The position numbers and the translations under genes were made by a program. DNA of 34,500 nt from an uncultured Merdimonas sp. (GTDB lineage: Bacteria > Bacillota > Clostridia > Lachnospirales > Lachnospiraceae): assembly GCA_944375725.1 (NCBI GenBank), contig CALWAZ010000041.1, positions 1 through 34,500 on the forward strand, given 5' to 3'. The notes under the pieces are model-generated. The model worked only from the letters and a program-made list of their open reading frames with translations. It was not told the origin of the DNA and made no database searches. Position 1 is the first letter of the stretch; the number at the start of each line of letters is the position of its first letter. Positions 1 to 8,740 of this stretch are shown in pieces.

Positions 1-46
1 TCGCTGCTGCCTTCTTCGTTGTCGCTGTTGCTTTTTTAGCAGTCAT
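1..46 (-). CDS. Lys/Ala-rich protein, N-terminus only
   Basis: Only the first 15 codons lie in the window, reading leftward off its edge. They encode MTAKKATATTKKAAA, a low-complexity lysine, alanine and threonine stretch. The ATG follows a clear AGAGGAGG ribosome binding site with good spacing, and a sigma-A-like promoter lies about 80 bases further upstream, so this is a real start. Such basic N-terminal tails occur on nucleoid-associated and DUF6465-type proteins of Clostridia, but the folded part is not visible, so no function is assigned. Confidence 0.6.
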   Translation of the reverse strand, partial: MTAKKATATTKKAAA

Positions 47-131
47 AATAATCCTCCTCTGGTACCGCGCCGCAGTACACGAATGCCTGTCCGTTCCCGC
101 GCCGCAGTGCAATGAAACTTTTGACAGACTC

Positions 132-160
132 ATTATAGAGCATTTTCCCAGTTAATGCAA
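132..160 (-). promoter_or_regulatory. sigma-A promoter of the Lys/Ala-rich protein gene
   Basis: On the minus strand, TTGCAT is followed after 17 bases by a perfect TATAAT. This predicts a leader of about 80 nt before the ATG at 46. The leader holds two copies of the 12-base word ACTGCGGCGCGG (plus-strand 65-76 and 97-108). Confidence 0.7.
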
Positions 161-184
161 GAATGTTCTTATTTTTTATTAAAT

Positions 185-1420
185 TCAGACAAGAGAATGA
201 ATAAAGAGTCCGCTGCGGAGCTTTGGCTCAAACCAGGTGGATTTGGGCGGCATCAGCCTTCCCGCGTCAGCCACCGCGAAGAGCTCGCGGATGGATGTGG
301 GATACATGGCAAAGGCTGCCTTCATATCCGTATGTACCCGCCGTTCCAGCTCGGAAAGCCCGCGGATTCCTCCCACAAAATCAATCCTCTTATCTGTCTT
401 CGGATCGTGGATTCCCAGCACCGGCTCCAGAATCCTGTTCTGCAGAATGGACACGTCCAGTCCTTCTACCGGATCGGAAGACTCATACTGGGGCTTCAGG
501 GTGAGAAGATACCACTGATCCTCCAAAAACAGAGCTACCTGTCCTTTCTTCTCCGGATGCGCTGCTTTCTCCAGCTTCCGCACTTCAAAAACTTCCTCCA
601 CCCGGCTCAAAAACTCCTCCTGCGTCAGGCCGTTCAAATCACGGACTACCCGGTTGTAATCCATAATCATCAGCTCGTCATCCGGAAAAATCACTGAAAG
701 GAAATAGTTAAAGGGTTCTTCTCCGGTATACCCCGGATGCTCTTCCCGTCTCTTCAGTCCTACACGCACCGCGGAAGCAGCCCGGTGGTGTCCGTCCGCA
801 ATATACAGAGCGTCCATCTTCCCAAAAGCTTCCCGGATTGTCCGAATCTCTTCTTCTCCGTCAATTTTCCAGCCCCGGTGGCGGATTCCGTCCTCCGACA
901 CAAAATCAAAGAGAGGTTCTTTCCGTTTCTCTTTTTCTGTCAGTTCCTTCAGCGTCCTCTCGGCCCGGTAAGCCAGGAAAATCGGTCCCGTCTGGGCATT
1001 GCACACGTCCACATGGCGGACCCTGTCCTCTTCCTTTTCCCGCCTGGTATTCTCATGCTTTTTGATTCGTCCTTCCAGATAATCATCCACGGACGCGCAG
1101 GCAGTGATACCCGTCTGGCTGCGGCCATTCATGGTCAGTTCATAAAGATAATAGCAGGGCACGGCATCCTGCACAAAATCTCCGCTTTCTACCATGCCCC
1201 AGAGCAGTTCCCGGGCCTTCTCATAGACCTGGCTGCTGTAGAGATCCGTGCCTTCCGGAAGCTGCGTCTCCGCCCGGTCGATCCGCAGAAAGCTTAAAGG
1301 TCTGCCTTTGACAGCCTCCCGGGCTTCAGCGCTGCTGTATACATCATAGGGAAGGGCCGCGATGTCCGCCTCTTTTCCCGCCGCGGGCCGGATCGCGGGA
1401 AAGGGCCTGATGTCAGCCAT
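185..1420 (-). CDS. DUF1015 family protein linked to serine biosynthesis
   Basis: The 411-residue protein begins MADIRPFPAIRP and has the DUF1015 signature (ALPYDVYSSAEA near 22-33; IADGHHRAASA in the middle, roughly 205-217). It is soluble, with no signal peptide or membrane segment. Its ATG shares one base with the serA stop codon (TGATG), so translation is probably coupled, and no strong ribosome binding site of its own is visible. The steady pairing with serC and serA implies a role in serine or phosphoserine metabolism. The DGHHR segment recalls ParB/SerK-like nucleotide-handling proteins. I recall reports of serine kinase activity in relatives but cannot confirm them, so activity is inference; the family call is firm. 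Confidence 0.85.
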   Translation of the reverse strand: MADIRPFPAIRPAAGKEADIAALPYDVYSSAEAREAVKGRPLSFLRIDRAETQLPEGTDLYSSQVYEKARELLWGMVESGDFVQDAVPCYYLYELTMNGRSQTGITACASVDDYLEGRIKKHENTRREKEEDRVRHVDVCNAQTGPIFLAYRAERTLKELTEKEKRKEPLFDFVSEDGIRHRGWKIDGEEEIRTIREAFGKMDALYIADGHHRAASAVRVGLKRREEHPGYTGEEPFNYFLSVIFPDDELMIMDYNRVVRDLNGLTQEEFLSRVEEVFEVRKLEKAAHPEKKGQVALFLEDQWYLLTLKPQYESSDPVEGLDVSILQNRILEPVLGIHDPKTDKRIDFVGGIRGLSELERRVHTDMKAAFAMYPTSIRELFAVADAGRLMPPKSTWFEPKLRSGLFIHSLV

Positions 1421-2583
1421 CAGCAGATTACCCTGACTTTCAGAACGCCGTCTACAGCCTTCAGGCGGTCCACCAGCTGGGGACTTGCCGCCGTCTCCAG
1501 ATCAAACATGGAATAAGCGTAGTCTCCACGGCTCTTATTTGTCATGTTTCCGATATTGTAATTCTCCTGTCCGAGAATGGTCGTAAACTGGCTCAGCATA
1601 TTTTTCACATTTCTGTGGCAGATCGCGATTCGGGCCGGATAGCTGGGAATTCCCATATCGCAGTCCGGATAGTTTACGGAATTTTTGATATTGCCGTGCT
1701 CCAGATAGCAGCGCACTTCCTTCACTGCCATACGGGCGCAGTTTTCCTCAGCTTCCTCAGTGGAAGCGCCCAGATGGGGGATCACGATGGCTCCCTTGGC
1801 TCCGGCAGTGGTGGGATTCGGGAAATCACTCACATATCTCTTTACCCTGCCCTTTTTCAGAGCCAGAACCACAGCATCCTCATCCACCAGCAGATCCCGG
1901 GCGAAGTTCAGGATCACGACTCCGTCCTTCATCTTCTCGATGGCTTCCGCATTGATCATTTTGCGGGTGCTCTCAAGAAGAGGCACATGGATGGTGATGT
2001 AATCGCACTGCTTATAAATTTCATCCACATTGGTGATATGCTGAATGCTTCTGGAAAGGTTCCATGCCGCGTCCACAGAAATATAGGGATCGTATCCCAG
2101 CACCTCCATACCCAGATGGGCAGCCGCGTTCGCCACCTTCACGCCGATGGCTCCAAGGCCGATGATTCCCAGCTTCTTTCCCAGGATCTCATGGCCCGCA
2201 AACTGCTTTTTCTGCTTTTCCGCCAGCTTGGAAATCTCCTCATTCATCCGTTCGGACTGCACCCAGTTCACACCGTCGATGATATCTCTGGAGGCCAGCA
2301 GAAGGCCTGCCAGCACCAGCTCCTTTACGCCGTTGGAATTTGCGCCCGGCGTATTGAATACCACGATTCCCTGCTCCGCGCACTTGCCGAGAGGGATATT
2401 GTTTACTCCCGCTCCGGCGCGGGCGATTGTCTTCAGGTTCTCCGGAAATTCCATATCATGAAGGGCAGCGCTTCTTACCAGAAGAGCGTCCGCTTCCTCT
2501 ATATTCTCTGTCTGCGCGTAATCCCGGGTAAAATGATCCAGTCCGAACTGCGCAATCTGATTCATGCATTTGTACTGATACAT
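1420..2583 (-). CDS. serA: D-3-phosphoglycerate dehydrogenase
   Basis: This enzyme oxidises 3-phosphoglycerate to 3-phosphohydroxypyruvate with NAD, the first step of serine synthesis. The 387-residue protein has the D-2-hydroxyacid dehydrogenase fold. The Rossmann loop GLGAIG is at 142-147, the substrate arginine in NFARD at R229, the catalytic histidine in PHLGAST at H270, and a C-terminal ACT-like domain spans about 318-387. It is the short type without the extra domain of long SerA enzymes. The usual Glu of the Glu-His relay (in ...DVFxxEP...) is not evident; the segment reads SDFPNP. The gene starts 3 bases after serC stops, and its ribosome binding site (GGAGGAG) lies in the last codons of serC, so the two are in one operon. 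Confidence 0.93.
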   Translation of the reverse strand: MYQYKCMNQIAQFGLDHFTRDYAQTENIEEADALLVRSAALHDMEFPENLKTIARAGAGVNNIPLGKCAEQGIVVFNTPGANSNGVKELVLAGLLLASRDIIDGVNWVQSERMNEEISKLAEKQKKQFAGHEILGKKLGIIGLGAIGVKVANAAAHLGMEVLGYDPYISVDAAWNLSRSIQHITNVDEIYKQCDYITIHVPLLESTRKMINAEAIEKMKDGVVILNFARDLLVDEDAVVLALKKGRVKRYVSDFPNPTTAGAKGAIVIPHLGASTEEAEENCARMAVKEVRCYLEHGNIKNSVNYPDCDMGIPSYPARIAICHRNVKNMLSQFTTILGQENYNIGNMTNKSRGDYAYSMFDLETAASPQLVDRLKAVDGVLKVRVIC

Positions 2584-2586
2584 GGC

Positions 2587-3666
2587 TTAGTTCTCCTCCT
2601 CAAATTTCTTCATGAACTCCACCAGGGCCTTCACGCCCTCCAGAGGCATCGCGTTGTAGATGCTGGCGCGCATGCCGCCTACGGTTCTGTGGCCTTTCAG
2701 ATTCACAAAGCCTGCAGCTTCCGCTTCCTTTACAAACTTTGCGTCCAGCTCCTTATCACCTGTCACAAAAGGCACATTCATGATAGAACGGTCCTCTTTA
2801 CGCACAGTTCCCCGGAACAGACGGCTGCTGTCCAGATAGTCGTAGAGTACTGCCGCCTTTTCCTCGTTTCTCGCTTTCATGGCTTCCAGGCCGCCCTGCT
2901 TCTTCAGCCATTTGAAGACCTTGCCGCACATGTAAATGCAGTAGGTGTTCGGCGTATTGTAAAGAGAATTGGCGTCTGCATGAATCTTATATTTCATATA
3001 GGTGGGTGTATAGGGCAGGGTGTCTTCCGTAATCAGATCATCCCGGATAATGACGATAGCCATACCGGCAGGCCCGATATTTTTCTGCACGCCGCCGTAG
3101 ATCAGGCCATATTTGGACACATCCACCGGCTCAGACAGGAAACAGGAGGAGACGTCGGATACCAGGATCTTTCCCTTGGTATTCGGCAGTGTGTGGTACT
3201 TGGTTCCGTAAATCGTATTATTTTCACAGATATACACATAGTCCGCGTCAGGACTGATGGGCAGATCCGAGCAGTCCGGAATATAGGAAAAGGTCTGATC
3301 CTCGGAAGAAGCGATGGCATTTGCCTTTCCGTAAATCTGCGCTTCCTTGAAGGCCTTCTTTGCCCACTGGCCGGTGATGATGTAATCCGCCACACGGTTC
3401 TTCATCAGGTTCATGGGAATAGCCGCAAACTGAAGGTGGGCTCCCCCCTGCATAAACAGAACCTTGTAGTTGTCCGGGATCTGCATCAGATCTTTCAGAT
3501 CCTGCTCCGCCTCATTCAGAATGTCCTCGAATACCTTGGAGCGGTGGGACATCTCCATGACAGACATTCCTGTTCCCCGGTAATCCAGCATCTCATCGGC
3601 TGCTTCCTTCAGCACTTCCTCCGGCAGAACCGCAGGACCCGCCGAAAAATTGTACACACGACTCAT
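2587..3666 (-). CDS. serC: phosphoserine aminotransferase
   Basis: This PLP enzyme transfers the amino group of glutamate to 3-phosphohydroxypyruvate, giving phosphoserine. The 359-residue length is normal. The start MSRVYNFSAGPAVLP is diagnostic of SerC, and the PLP lysine is K195 in GGVQKNIGPAG. HRSK near 41-44 fits the phosphate-binding region. The ATG follows GAGGAGG at suitable spacing. It is the first gene of serC-serA-DUF1015 and is driven by the promoter at 3706-3734. No serB-type phosphatase is in the window. Confidence 0.96.
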   Translation of the reverse strand: MSRVYNFSAGPAVLPEEVLKEAADEMLDYRGTGMSVMEMSHRSKVFEDILNEAEQDLKDLMQIPDNYKVLFMQGGAHLQFAAIPMNLMKNRVADYIITGQWAKKAFKEAQIYGKANAIASSEDQTFSYIPDCSDLPISPDADYVYICENNTIYGTKYHTLPNTKGKILVSDVSSCFLSEPVDVSKYGLIYGGVQKNIGPAGMAIVIIRDDLITEDTLPYTPTYMKYKIHADANSLYNTPNTYCIYMCGKVFKWLKKQGGLEAMKARNEEKAAVLYDYLDSSRLFRGTVRKEDRSIMNVPFVTGDKELDAKFVKEAEAAGFVNLKGHRTVGGMRASIYNAMPLEGVKALVEFMKKFEEEN

Positions 3667-3705
3667 TCTTTCATTCCTCCTCTTTCACTGACTGTTTCTC
3701 CTGTT

Positions 3706-3734
3706 ATTGTATTCTTTTGTTAATGTTTTGTCAA
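3706..3734 (-). promoter_or_regulatory. sigma-A promoter of the serC-serA-DUF1015 operon
   Basis: Reading on the minus strand, a perfect TTGACA is separated by 17 bases from TACAAT. The start site would fall near 3699, leaving a leader of only about 33 nt. That is too short for a T-box or riboswitch. Confidence 0.8.
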
Positions 3735-3782
3735 TTCTGTCCGGCCATTTCCTTCTGATTTATGGCTTTTCCTGACCGTTCT

Positions 3783-5141
3783 TTAATAGTACAGCACCAC
3801 CGGCGTGCCGGATTCTATATTTTCAAATATCACCTTCATGGCCGCAGGCGGCGTATTGACGCAGCCATGGGAGCCATTGGTCAAATAAATGGTGCCTCCG
3901 AACTCTCTTCTCCAGCTGGCGTCATGGATTCCATAATTCCCGTAGAAAGGCATCCAGTATTTTACCGGCGTAGCATAGTTGTCTCCCCTGAGCACCGCGT
4001 CCCGGTCCTTATACTGAATAGCCGCCACCATGGACGGTGTTCCGTAATTCCGGCTGATATTTCCGGTCACCACATCTGTGTCAATCAGAAGGGAACCGTT
4101 CTTATAAGCCCACATATGCTGGGCTCCCATATCCACCTCAATATAGGTGTTTCCGATATCGTTGAGGCCGCCCCAGGCTTTTGCCTGATGGGACCAGGCC
4201 GGTTCTCTGGACGCTTTCTCGCCGTTCTCCACAGAAGCAAGCAGGGCCGCTGTCTCTGTCTTCTGATCGATCTGCCAGCCATAATTTCCCCCGCTGACCG
4301 TGATCGTTCCACGGAGCGTGCTGTCGAAGGAACGTTTCTTCTTATAGGTGTCATGTCTGTCCGCCATTCCCGAAATCCATTCCTTTACAGCCTCCTCATT
4401 CAGGGACGCCTCATAACCATCCAGATTGACAAAGCCTGAAACCACAGAGCTGTCCACCACCTCGGTCTGGGTGCCGAATTCATAGGTCACCTCTGTGCCG
4501 AACCATTTGTCCAGCTTTGCGGTAAGCTCTGTGATTTCCGGGGAGTCAGCCGTCACGGAAGGCTCCTCATAACAGCCTGTCTCCTCCAGATCCAGCTCCG
4601 GGGAAAGGGCCTGCGCCGCCGCCCGGATCTGTTCTTCCAGCACATCCTCCCGGATCTGGGAGCCCTGCTGCTCCGGGATGAGCTGATAGCCGTCTCCGGT
4701 CAGCTCCACCCGGGCATCCTCAGGCTGCTCCCCGTCCCGCACACAGGAAAGGCTGGAAACCGTATTCTGAAATGTATCCTCGTCTACTGTGATCTCCGGC
4801 GCAATCTGGTAAGAATCCTGCTGCCAGAACATCCGCGGCCACAGAAACCCGTTCTGAATCCGCTTGTTCTGCTTCACGTTTTCCGTCTCGGAAAAGCTCA
4901 TTCCCAGCTGCTCCGCTGTCAGGGTGTCTTCTGTTCCGCCCCGCTCTTTCAATGTCAGGCTGTAGCTTTCCGCCTGCTCAAGAATCAGGCTGTTCACCTG
5001 TTTTACCGTAAGAAATTCCGCACTTTCTCCGTTTATGACAGTTCCCATGAAAAAGTGCTCCATAAAATAGACGGAAACCGCCAGATAGATCAGTAAAATT
5101 CCTGCCAGCACCCAGAGATACCAGCGCATACGCTTCAACAT
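3783..5141 (-). CDS. membrane-anchored L,D-transpeptidase (YkuD)
   Basis: The 452-residue protein should form 3-3 peptidoglycan cross-links or attach proteins to the wall outside the membrane. One N-terminal membrane helix (about 8-28) is followed by two regions resembling the peptidoglycan-binding domain seen before many clostridial YkuD domains (roughly 75-200 and 210-320). The catalytic domain is C-terminal, with histidine 406 (GIHDASW) and the motif SHGCVN, whose nucleophile is C427. It ends almost at the end of the catalytic domain (GTPVVLYY), as is usual. The gene starts 21 bases after ilvB, so it probably shares the leuB-ilvD-ilvB transcript, an unusual partner for a wall enzyme. Confidence 0.92.
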   Translation of the reverse strand: MLKRMRWYLWVLAGILLIYLAVSVYFMEHFFMGTVINGESAEFLTVKQVNSLILEQAESYSLTLKERGGTEDTLTAEQLGMSFSETENVKQNKRIQNGFLWPRMFWQQDSYQIAPEITVDEDTFQNTVSSLSCVRDGEQPEDARVELTGDGYQLIPEQQGSQIREDVLEEQIRAAAQALSPELDLEETGCYEEPSVTADSPEITELTAKLDKWFGTEVTYEFGTQTEVVDSSVVSGFVNLDGYEASLNEEAVKEWISGMADRHDTYKKKRSFDSTLRGTITVSGGNYGWQIDQKTETAALLASVENGEKASREPAWSHQAKAWGGLNDIGNTYIEVDMGAQHMWAYKNGSLLIDTDVVTGNISRNYGTPSMVAAIQYKDRDAVLRGDNYATPVKYWMPFYGNYGIHDASWRREFGGTIYLTNGSHGCVNTPPAAMKVIFENIESGTPVVLYY

Positions 5142-5162
5142 TTTCAGTGTTCTCCATTATCC

Positions 5163-6848
5163 TTATTTATTTTCTTTTGTCAGATCGTCCGCGTCAAAGG
5201 TCGCCTCCAGAGGTGCCCCTGCCGGCATCATCGGGAATACTTTGTCGTCACTGTCGATGATGCAGTCGATCACAACCGGACGTCCCATGGCAATGGCCTT
5301 TTCCAGGGCGGGAGCTACCTCCTCCCGTCTGGTGACCCGCATGCCTTCCGCGCCCATGGCCTCCGCCAGCTTCACGAAATCCACATGATCCTCAAGGACT
5401 GTGGCGGAATAGCGCTTTCCATAGAAAAGCGTCTGCCACTGGCGCACCATGCCCAGCACATGATTGTTCAGCACAAGCTGAATCACCGGGATGTTATAGC
5501 GGGCCGCTGTGGCAATCTCGTTCATATTCATGCGGAAGCATCCGTCTCCGGCCACATTGACCACCAGCTTATCCGGACGGCCAAGCTTGGCTCCCAGGCT
5601 CGCTCCCAAGCCGTATCCCATGGTTCCCAGTCCTCCGGAGGTCAGGAAAGTCCTGGGCTCCTTATATTTGTAATACTGGGCGGCCCACATCTGATTCTGT
5701 CCTACTTCTGTGACAATCAGGGCATCTCCCTTTGTAACGCGGTAAAGCTCCTGAAGCACATAGGGACCGGTCAGGCGGTCTTCCTCAAATTTCAGAGGAT
5801 ATTTGTTTTTCAGCCCGTTGATTTCATCCAGCCATTCCTTATGCTCTTTCTCCGGAAGCCGGGGATTCAGCATCTGAAGCACAGCCTTCACATCGCCGAT
5901 GATACTGCTGTCCACCACCACATTTTTATTGATCTCTGCCGGATCGATATCAATCTGCAGAATCTTCGCCTTCTTTGCAAACCGGCTGGTATCTCCGGTT
6001 ACACGGTCGCTGAACCTGGCTCCGATGGTGATCAGAAGATCACAGTGGGCTACGCCGAAATTGGAAGCCTTGGTGCCGTGCATGCCCAGCATGCCGGTAT
6101 ACAGCGGATCCTCTCCCGGAAATACGCCCTTTCCCATCAGCGAGTCGCAGACAGGCGCCTGAAGCTTGTGGGCAAGCTCCTCCACCTCTCTGGAAGCTCC
6201 TGAGATAGCGGCTCCTCCGCCCACAAAGATAAAGGGGCGTCTTGCCTTTGTAATCATCTCCACCGCCCGTTCCAGATCCTCTTCCCGGATAGTATCTGTC
6301 ACACGGACCACCGGTTCCGGCTCTTTGCGCTCATACTCCGTCTCCGCCCCTGTGACATTTTTCGTAATGTCCACCAGAACCGGACCGGGCCGGCCGCTGC
6401 GGGCGATATGGAAGGCTCTTCTGAGAACCGGCGCCAGCATTTCCACTTCTTTCACAATAAAATTATGCTTCGTCACCGGCATGGTGATTCCGGCAATATC
6501 TACCTCCTGGAAAGAGTCTCTTCCCAAAAGTCCTCTTCCCACGTTTGCCGTAATGGCCACCACCGGAACAGAGTCCATGTAGGCTGTGGCAATTCCTGTC
6601 ACCAGGTTCGTAGCCCCAGGGCCGGAGGTCGCCATACATACCCCCACTTTTCCCGTAGCGCGGGCATAACCGTCAGCCGCATGGGACGCTCCCTGCTCAT
6701 GGGAGGTCAGGACGTGGCGGATCTCTCCGCTGTGCTTATACAACGCGTCATAGACATCCAGAATCGCTCCACCCGGATATCCGAACACTGTATCCACACC
6801 CTGTTCCTTCAGACATTCAATTACAATTTCCGCTCCTGTCAGCTGCAT
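5163..6848 (-). CDS. ilvB: acetolactate synthase, large (catalytic) subunit
   Basis: This thiamine-diphosphate enzyme condenses two pyruvates, or pyruvate with 2-oxobutyrate, in valine, leucine and isoleucine synthesis. The 561-residue protein has the three-domain layout. The N-terminal Pyr domain carries the catalytic glutamate E51 (SHEQGASHAADGYARA), a middle FAD-type domain follows (GGGAAISGAS near 210-220), and the C-terminal PP domain has the diphosphate motif GDGCFRMNMNE and the NNHVLGMVRQWQ loop. The QEVD and VLGMVRQWQ signatures favour a biosynthetic AHAS over the catabolic AlsS. No small regulatory subunit (ilvN/ilvH) is nearby. A GGGGAG ribosome binding site precedes the ATG. Confidence 0.94.
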   Translation of the reverse strand: MQLTGAEIVIECLKEQGVDTVFGYPGGAILDVYDALYKHSGEIRHVLTSHEQGASHAADGYARATGKVGVCMATSGPGATNLVTGIATAYMDSVPVVAITANVGRGLLGRDSFQEVDIAGITMPVTKHNFIVKEVEMLAPVLRRAFHIARSGRPGPVLVDITKNVTGAETEYERKEPEPVVRVTDTIREEDLERAVEMITKARRPFIFVGGGAAISGASREVEELAHKLQAPVCDSLMGKGVFPGEDPLYTGMLGMHGTKASNFGVAHCDLLITIGARFSDRVTGDTSRFAKKAKILQIDIDPAEINKNVVVDSSIIGDVKAVLQMLNPRLPEKEHKEWLDEINGLKNKYPLKFEEDRLTGPYVLQELYRVTKGDALIVTEVGQNQMWAAQYYKYKEPRTFLTSGGLGTMGYGLGASLGAKLGRPDKLVVNVAGDGCFRMNMNEIATAARYNIPVIQLVLNNHVLGMVRQWQTLFYGKRYSATVLEDHVDFVKLAEAMGAEGMRVTRREEVAPALEKAIAMGRPVVIDCIIDSDDKVFPMMPAGAPLEATFDADDLTKENK

Positions 6849-6883
6849 AATTTCATCTCCCCATTCTCTTCTATCTATTTGCA

Positions 6884-6907
6884 GCGGCTGCCGCGGAGGG
6901 CAGCCGC
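6884..6907 (-). other. intercistronic GC-rich hairpin between ilvD and ilvB
   Basis: GCGGCTGCC and GGCAGCCGC form a perfect 9-bp stem around a 6-base loop in the ilvD-ilvB gap. No U-run follows it on the minus strand, so it looks more like an RNA stability or processing element than a terminator. Confidence 0.5.
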
Positions 6908-6945
6908 CTCACTCTTCTCCAATCCGCAAAACTCCAGGCCGTTCC

Positions 6946-8607
6946 TTACAGCTCCAGAATCGCTCCGCGGTTTCCGGAGGTAACCATTTTGGCGTAGCGC
7001 GCCAGATAACCGGTGGTCACCTTAGGCTCTCTGGGCTGCCATGCAGCCTTTCTGGCTGCCAGCTCCTCATCAGATACCAGAAGCTCCAGCTTATTATTCG
7101 GGATATCAATGAGAATCCGGTCTCCCTCTTTTACCAGAGCGATAGGTCCTCCCACAGCCGCCTCCGGCGATACATGTCCGATGGAGGCTCCTCTGGAGGC
7201 TCCGCTGAAGCGTCCGTCTGTAATCAGGGCTACTGTGGAGCCAAGGCCCATGCCCGCGATGGCAGAGGTGGGATTCAGCATCTCGCGCATGCCCGGGCCG
7301 CCCTTGGGTCCCTCATAGCGGATGACAACCACATCGCCCGCCACGATCTTGCCGCCCTTGATCGCTTCGATAGCGTCTTCCTCGCAGTCAAAGACACGGG
7401 CCGGTCCCTCATGAACCATCATTTCCGGCACGACAGCGGAACGCTTCACCACTGCTGTATCCGGCGCCAGATTTCCCTTCAAGACGGCGATTCCGCCGAT
7501 CTCACTGTAAGGATTGTCAATGGGGCGGATTACTTCCGGATTTTTATTGACACAGCCTGCGATATTTTCTCCCACAGTCTTTCCTGTTACCGTCATCAGA
7601 TCTGTGTACAGAAGTCCCTTTTTGTTCAGCTCGTTCATAACCGCGTAGACGCCGCCTGCCTCGTTCAGATCCTCAATGTAGGTGGGGCCTGCCGGAGCCA
7701 GATGGCACAGGTTCGGAGTCTTGGCGCTCATCTCATTGGCGATCTCCATATTCAGCTCCACGCCTGCCTCATGGGCGATAGCCGGAAGATGCAGCATGCT
7801 GTTTGTGGAGCAGCCAAGAGCCATGTCTACAGTCAGAGCGTTCAGGAACGCTTTCTCTGTCATGATATCTCTGGGACGGATGTTCTTCTTCAGAAGCTCC
7901 ATCACCTGCATGCCCGCGTGCTTCGCCAGCTTGATACGCTCAGAATATACGGCCGGAATCGTTCCGTTGCCCTTCAGGCCCATGCCAAGAGCCTCCGTCA
8001 GGCAGTTCATGCTGTTTGCCGTATACATACCGGAACAGGAGCCGCAGGTCGGACATACCTTTTCCTCAAATTCACGCACGTCTTCTTCTGTCATCGTGCC
8101 TGCCGCATAGGCGCCCACAGCCTCAAACATGCTGGAAAGGCTGCGCTTCTGTCCCTTCACATGGCCTGCCAGCATGGGGCCGCCGCTGACAAAGACCGTG
8201 GGCACATTGATACGGGCCGCGGCCATCAGAAGTCCGGGCACATTCTTGTCGCAGTTGGGAACCATAACGAGGGCATCAAACTGATGAGCCATGGCCATAG
8301 CCTCGGTAGAATCCGCGATCAGATCTCTGGTTACCAGGGAATACTTCATTCCCACATGGCCCATGGCGATACCGTCACAAACCGCGATAGCCGGAAATAC
8401 AATAGGGGTTCCGCCTGCCATAGCCACACCCATTTTTACCGCTTCCACAATTTTATCCAGATTCATGTGGCCGGGAACAATCTCATTATAGGAGCTGACA
8501 ATACCTACCAGCGGCCGGTCCATCTCCTCCTGGGTCATGCCCAGAGCGTTAAACAGACTTCTGTGGGGAGCCTGCTGCATTCCTTTGGTTACTGCGTCAC
8601 TTCTCAT
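6946..8607 (-). CDS. ilvD: dihydroxy-acid dehydratase
   Basis: This iron-sulfur enzyme dehydrates 2,3-dihydroxy-isovalerate and 2,3-dihydroxy-3-methylvalerate to the 2-oxo acids, the third step of branched-chain amino acid synthesis. The length of 553 residues is typical. Cluster cysteines are in PNCDKNVPG (near 117-125) and [19 protein letters not shown] (near 190-208). The C-terminal region with SDGRFSGA-like sequence ([12 protein letters not shown], roughly 465) is intact. The ATG is preceded by GAGGAGGATATACAGGT. It sits between leuB and ilvB on the same strand; ilvC is not in the window. Confidence 0.96.
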   Translation of the reverse strand: MRSDAVTKGMQQAPHRSLFNALGMTQEEMDRPLVGIVSSYNEIVPGHMNLDKIVEAVKMGVAMAGGTPIVFPAIAVCDGIAMGHVGMKYSLVTRDLIADSTEAMAMAHQFDALVMVPNCDKNVPGLLMAAARINVPTVFVSGGPMLAGHVKGQKRSLSSMFEAVGAYAAGTMTEEDVREFEEKVCPTCGSCSGMYTANSMNCLTEALGMGLKGNGTIPAVYSERIKLAKHAGMQVMELLKKNIRPRDIMTEKAFLNALTVDMALGCSTNSMLHLPAIAHEAGVELNMEIANEMSAKTPNLCHLAPAGPTYIEDLNEAGGVYAVMNELNKKGLLYTDLMTVTGKTVGENIAGCVNKNPEVIRPIDNPYSEIGGIAVLKGNLAPDTAVVKRSAVVPEMMVHEGPARVFDCEEDAIEAIKGGKIVAGDVVVIRYEGPKGGPGMREMLNPTSAIAGMGLGSTVALITDGRFSGASRGASIGHVSPEAAVGGPIALVKEGDRILIDIPNNKLELLVSDEELAARKAAWQPREPKVTTGYLARYAKMVTSGNRGAILEL

Positions 8608-8642
8608 ACCTGTATATCCTCCTCTTCCATTTCTGTATATCT

Positions 8643-8677
8643 GCAGGAAGCGCCGGTTCTCTCCGGCGTTTCCCTGC
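8643..8677 (-). other. hairpin in the leuB-ilvD spacer
   Basis: CGCCGG/CCGGCG form a perfect 6-bp inner stem with a 6-base loop, and GCAGG/CCTGC extend it outside a small internal loop. No U-run follows on the minus strand, so it is probably not a strong terminator. Confidence 0.45.
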
Positions 8678-8740
8678 GGTTTTCTGATTTCCTGTATTTT
8701 TCTGGTTTTCCGGGATTTTCTGTTTTTCCTGATTTTTCTG
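8678..8740 (-). repeat. purine-rich imperfect tandem repeat in leuB-ilvD spacer
   Basis: In the transcribed direction the first 60 or so bases after the leuB stop are a chain of near-copies of CAGAAAA and CAGGAAA, spaced about 8-10 bases and almost free of T. The tract runs straight into the hairpin before ilvD. Confidence 0.6.

Noticed and set aside
1615-3723. Plus-strand open frame of 702 codons
   Set aside because: It covers serA and serC in antisense and reads as a low-complexity shadow without a ribosome binding site.
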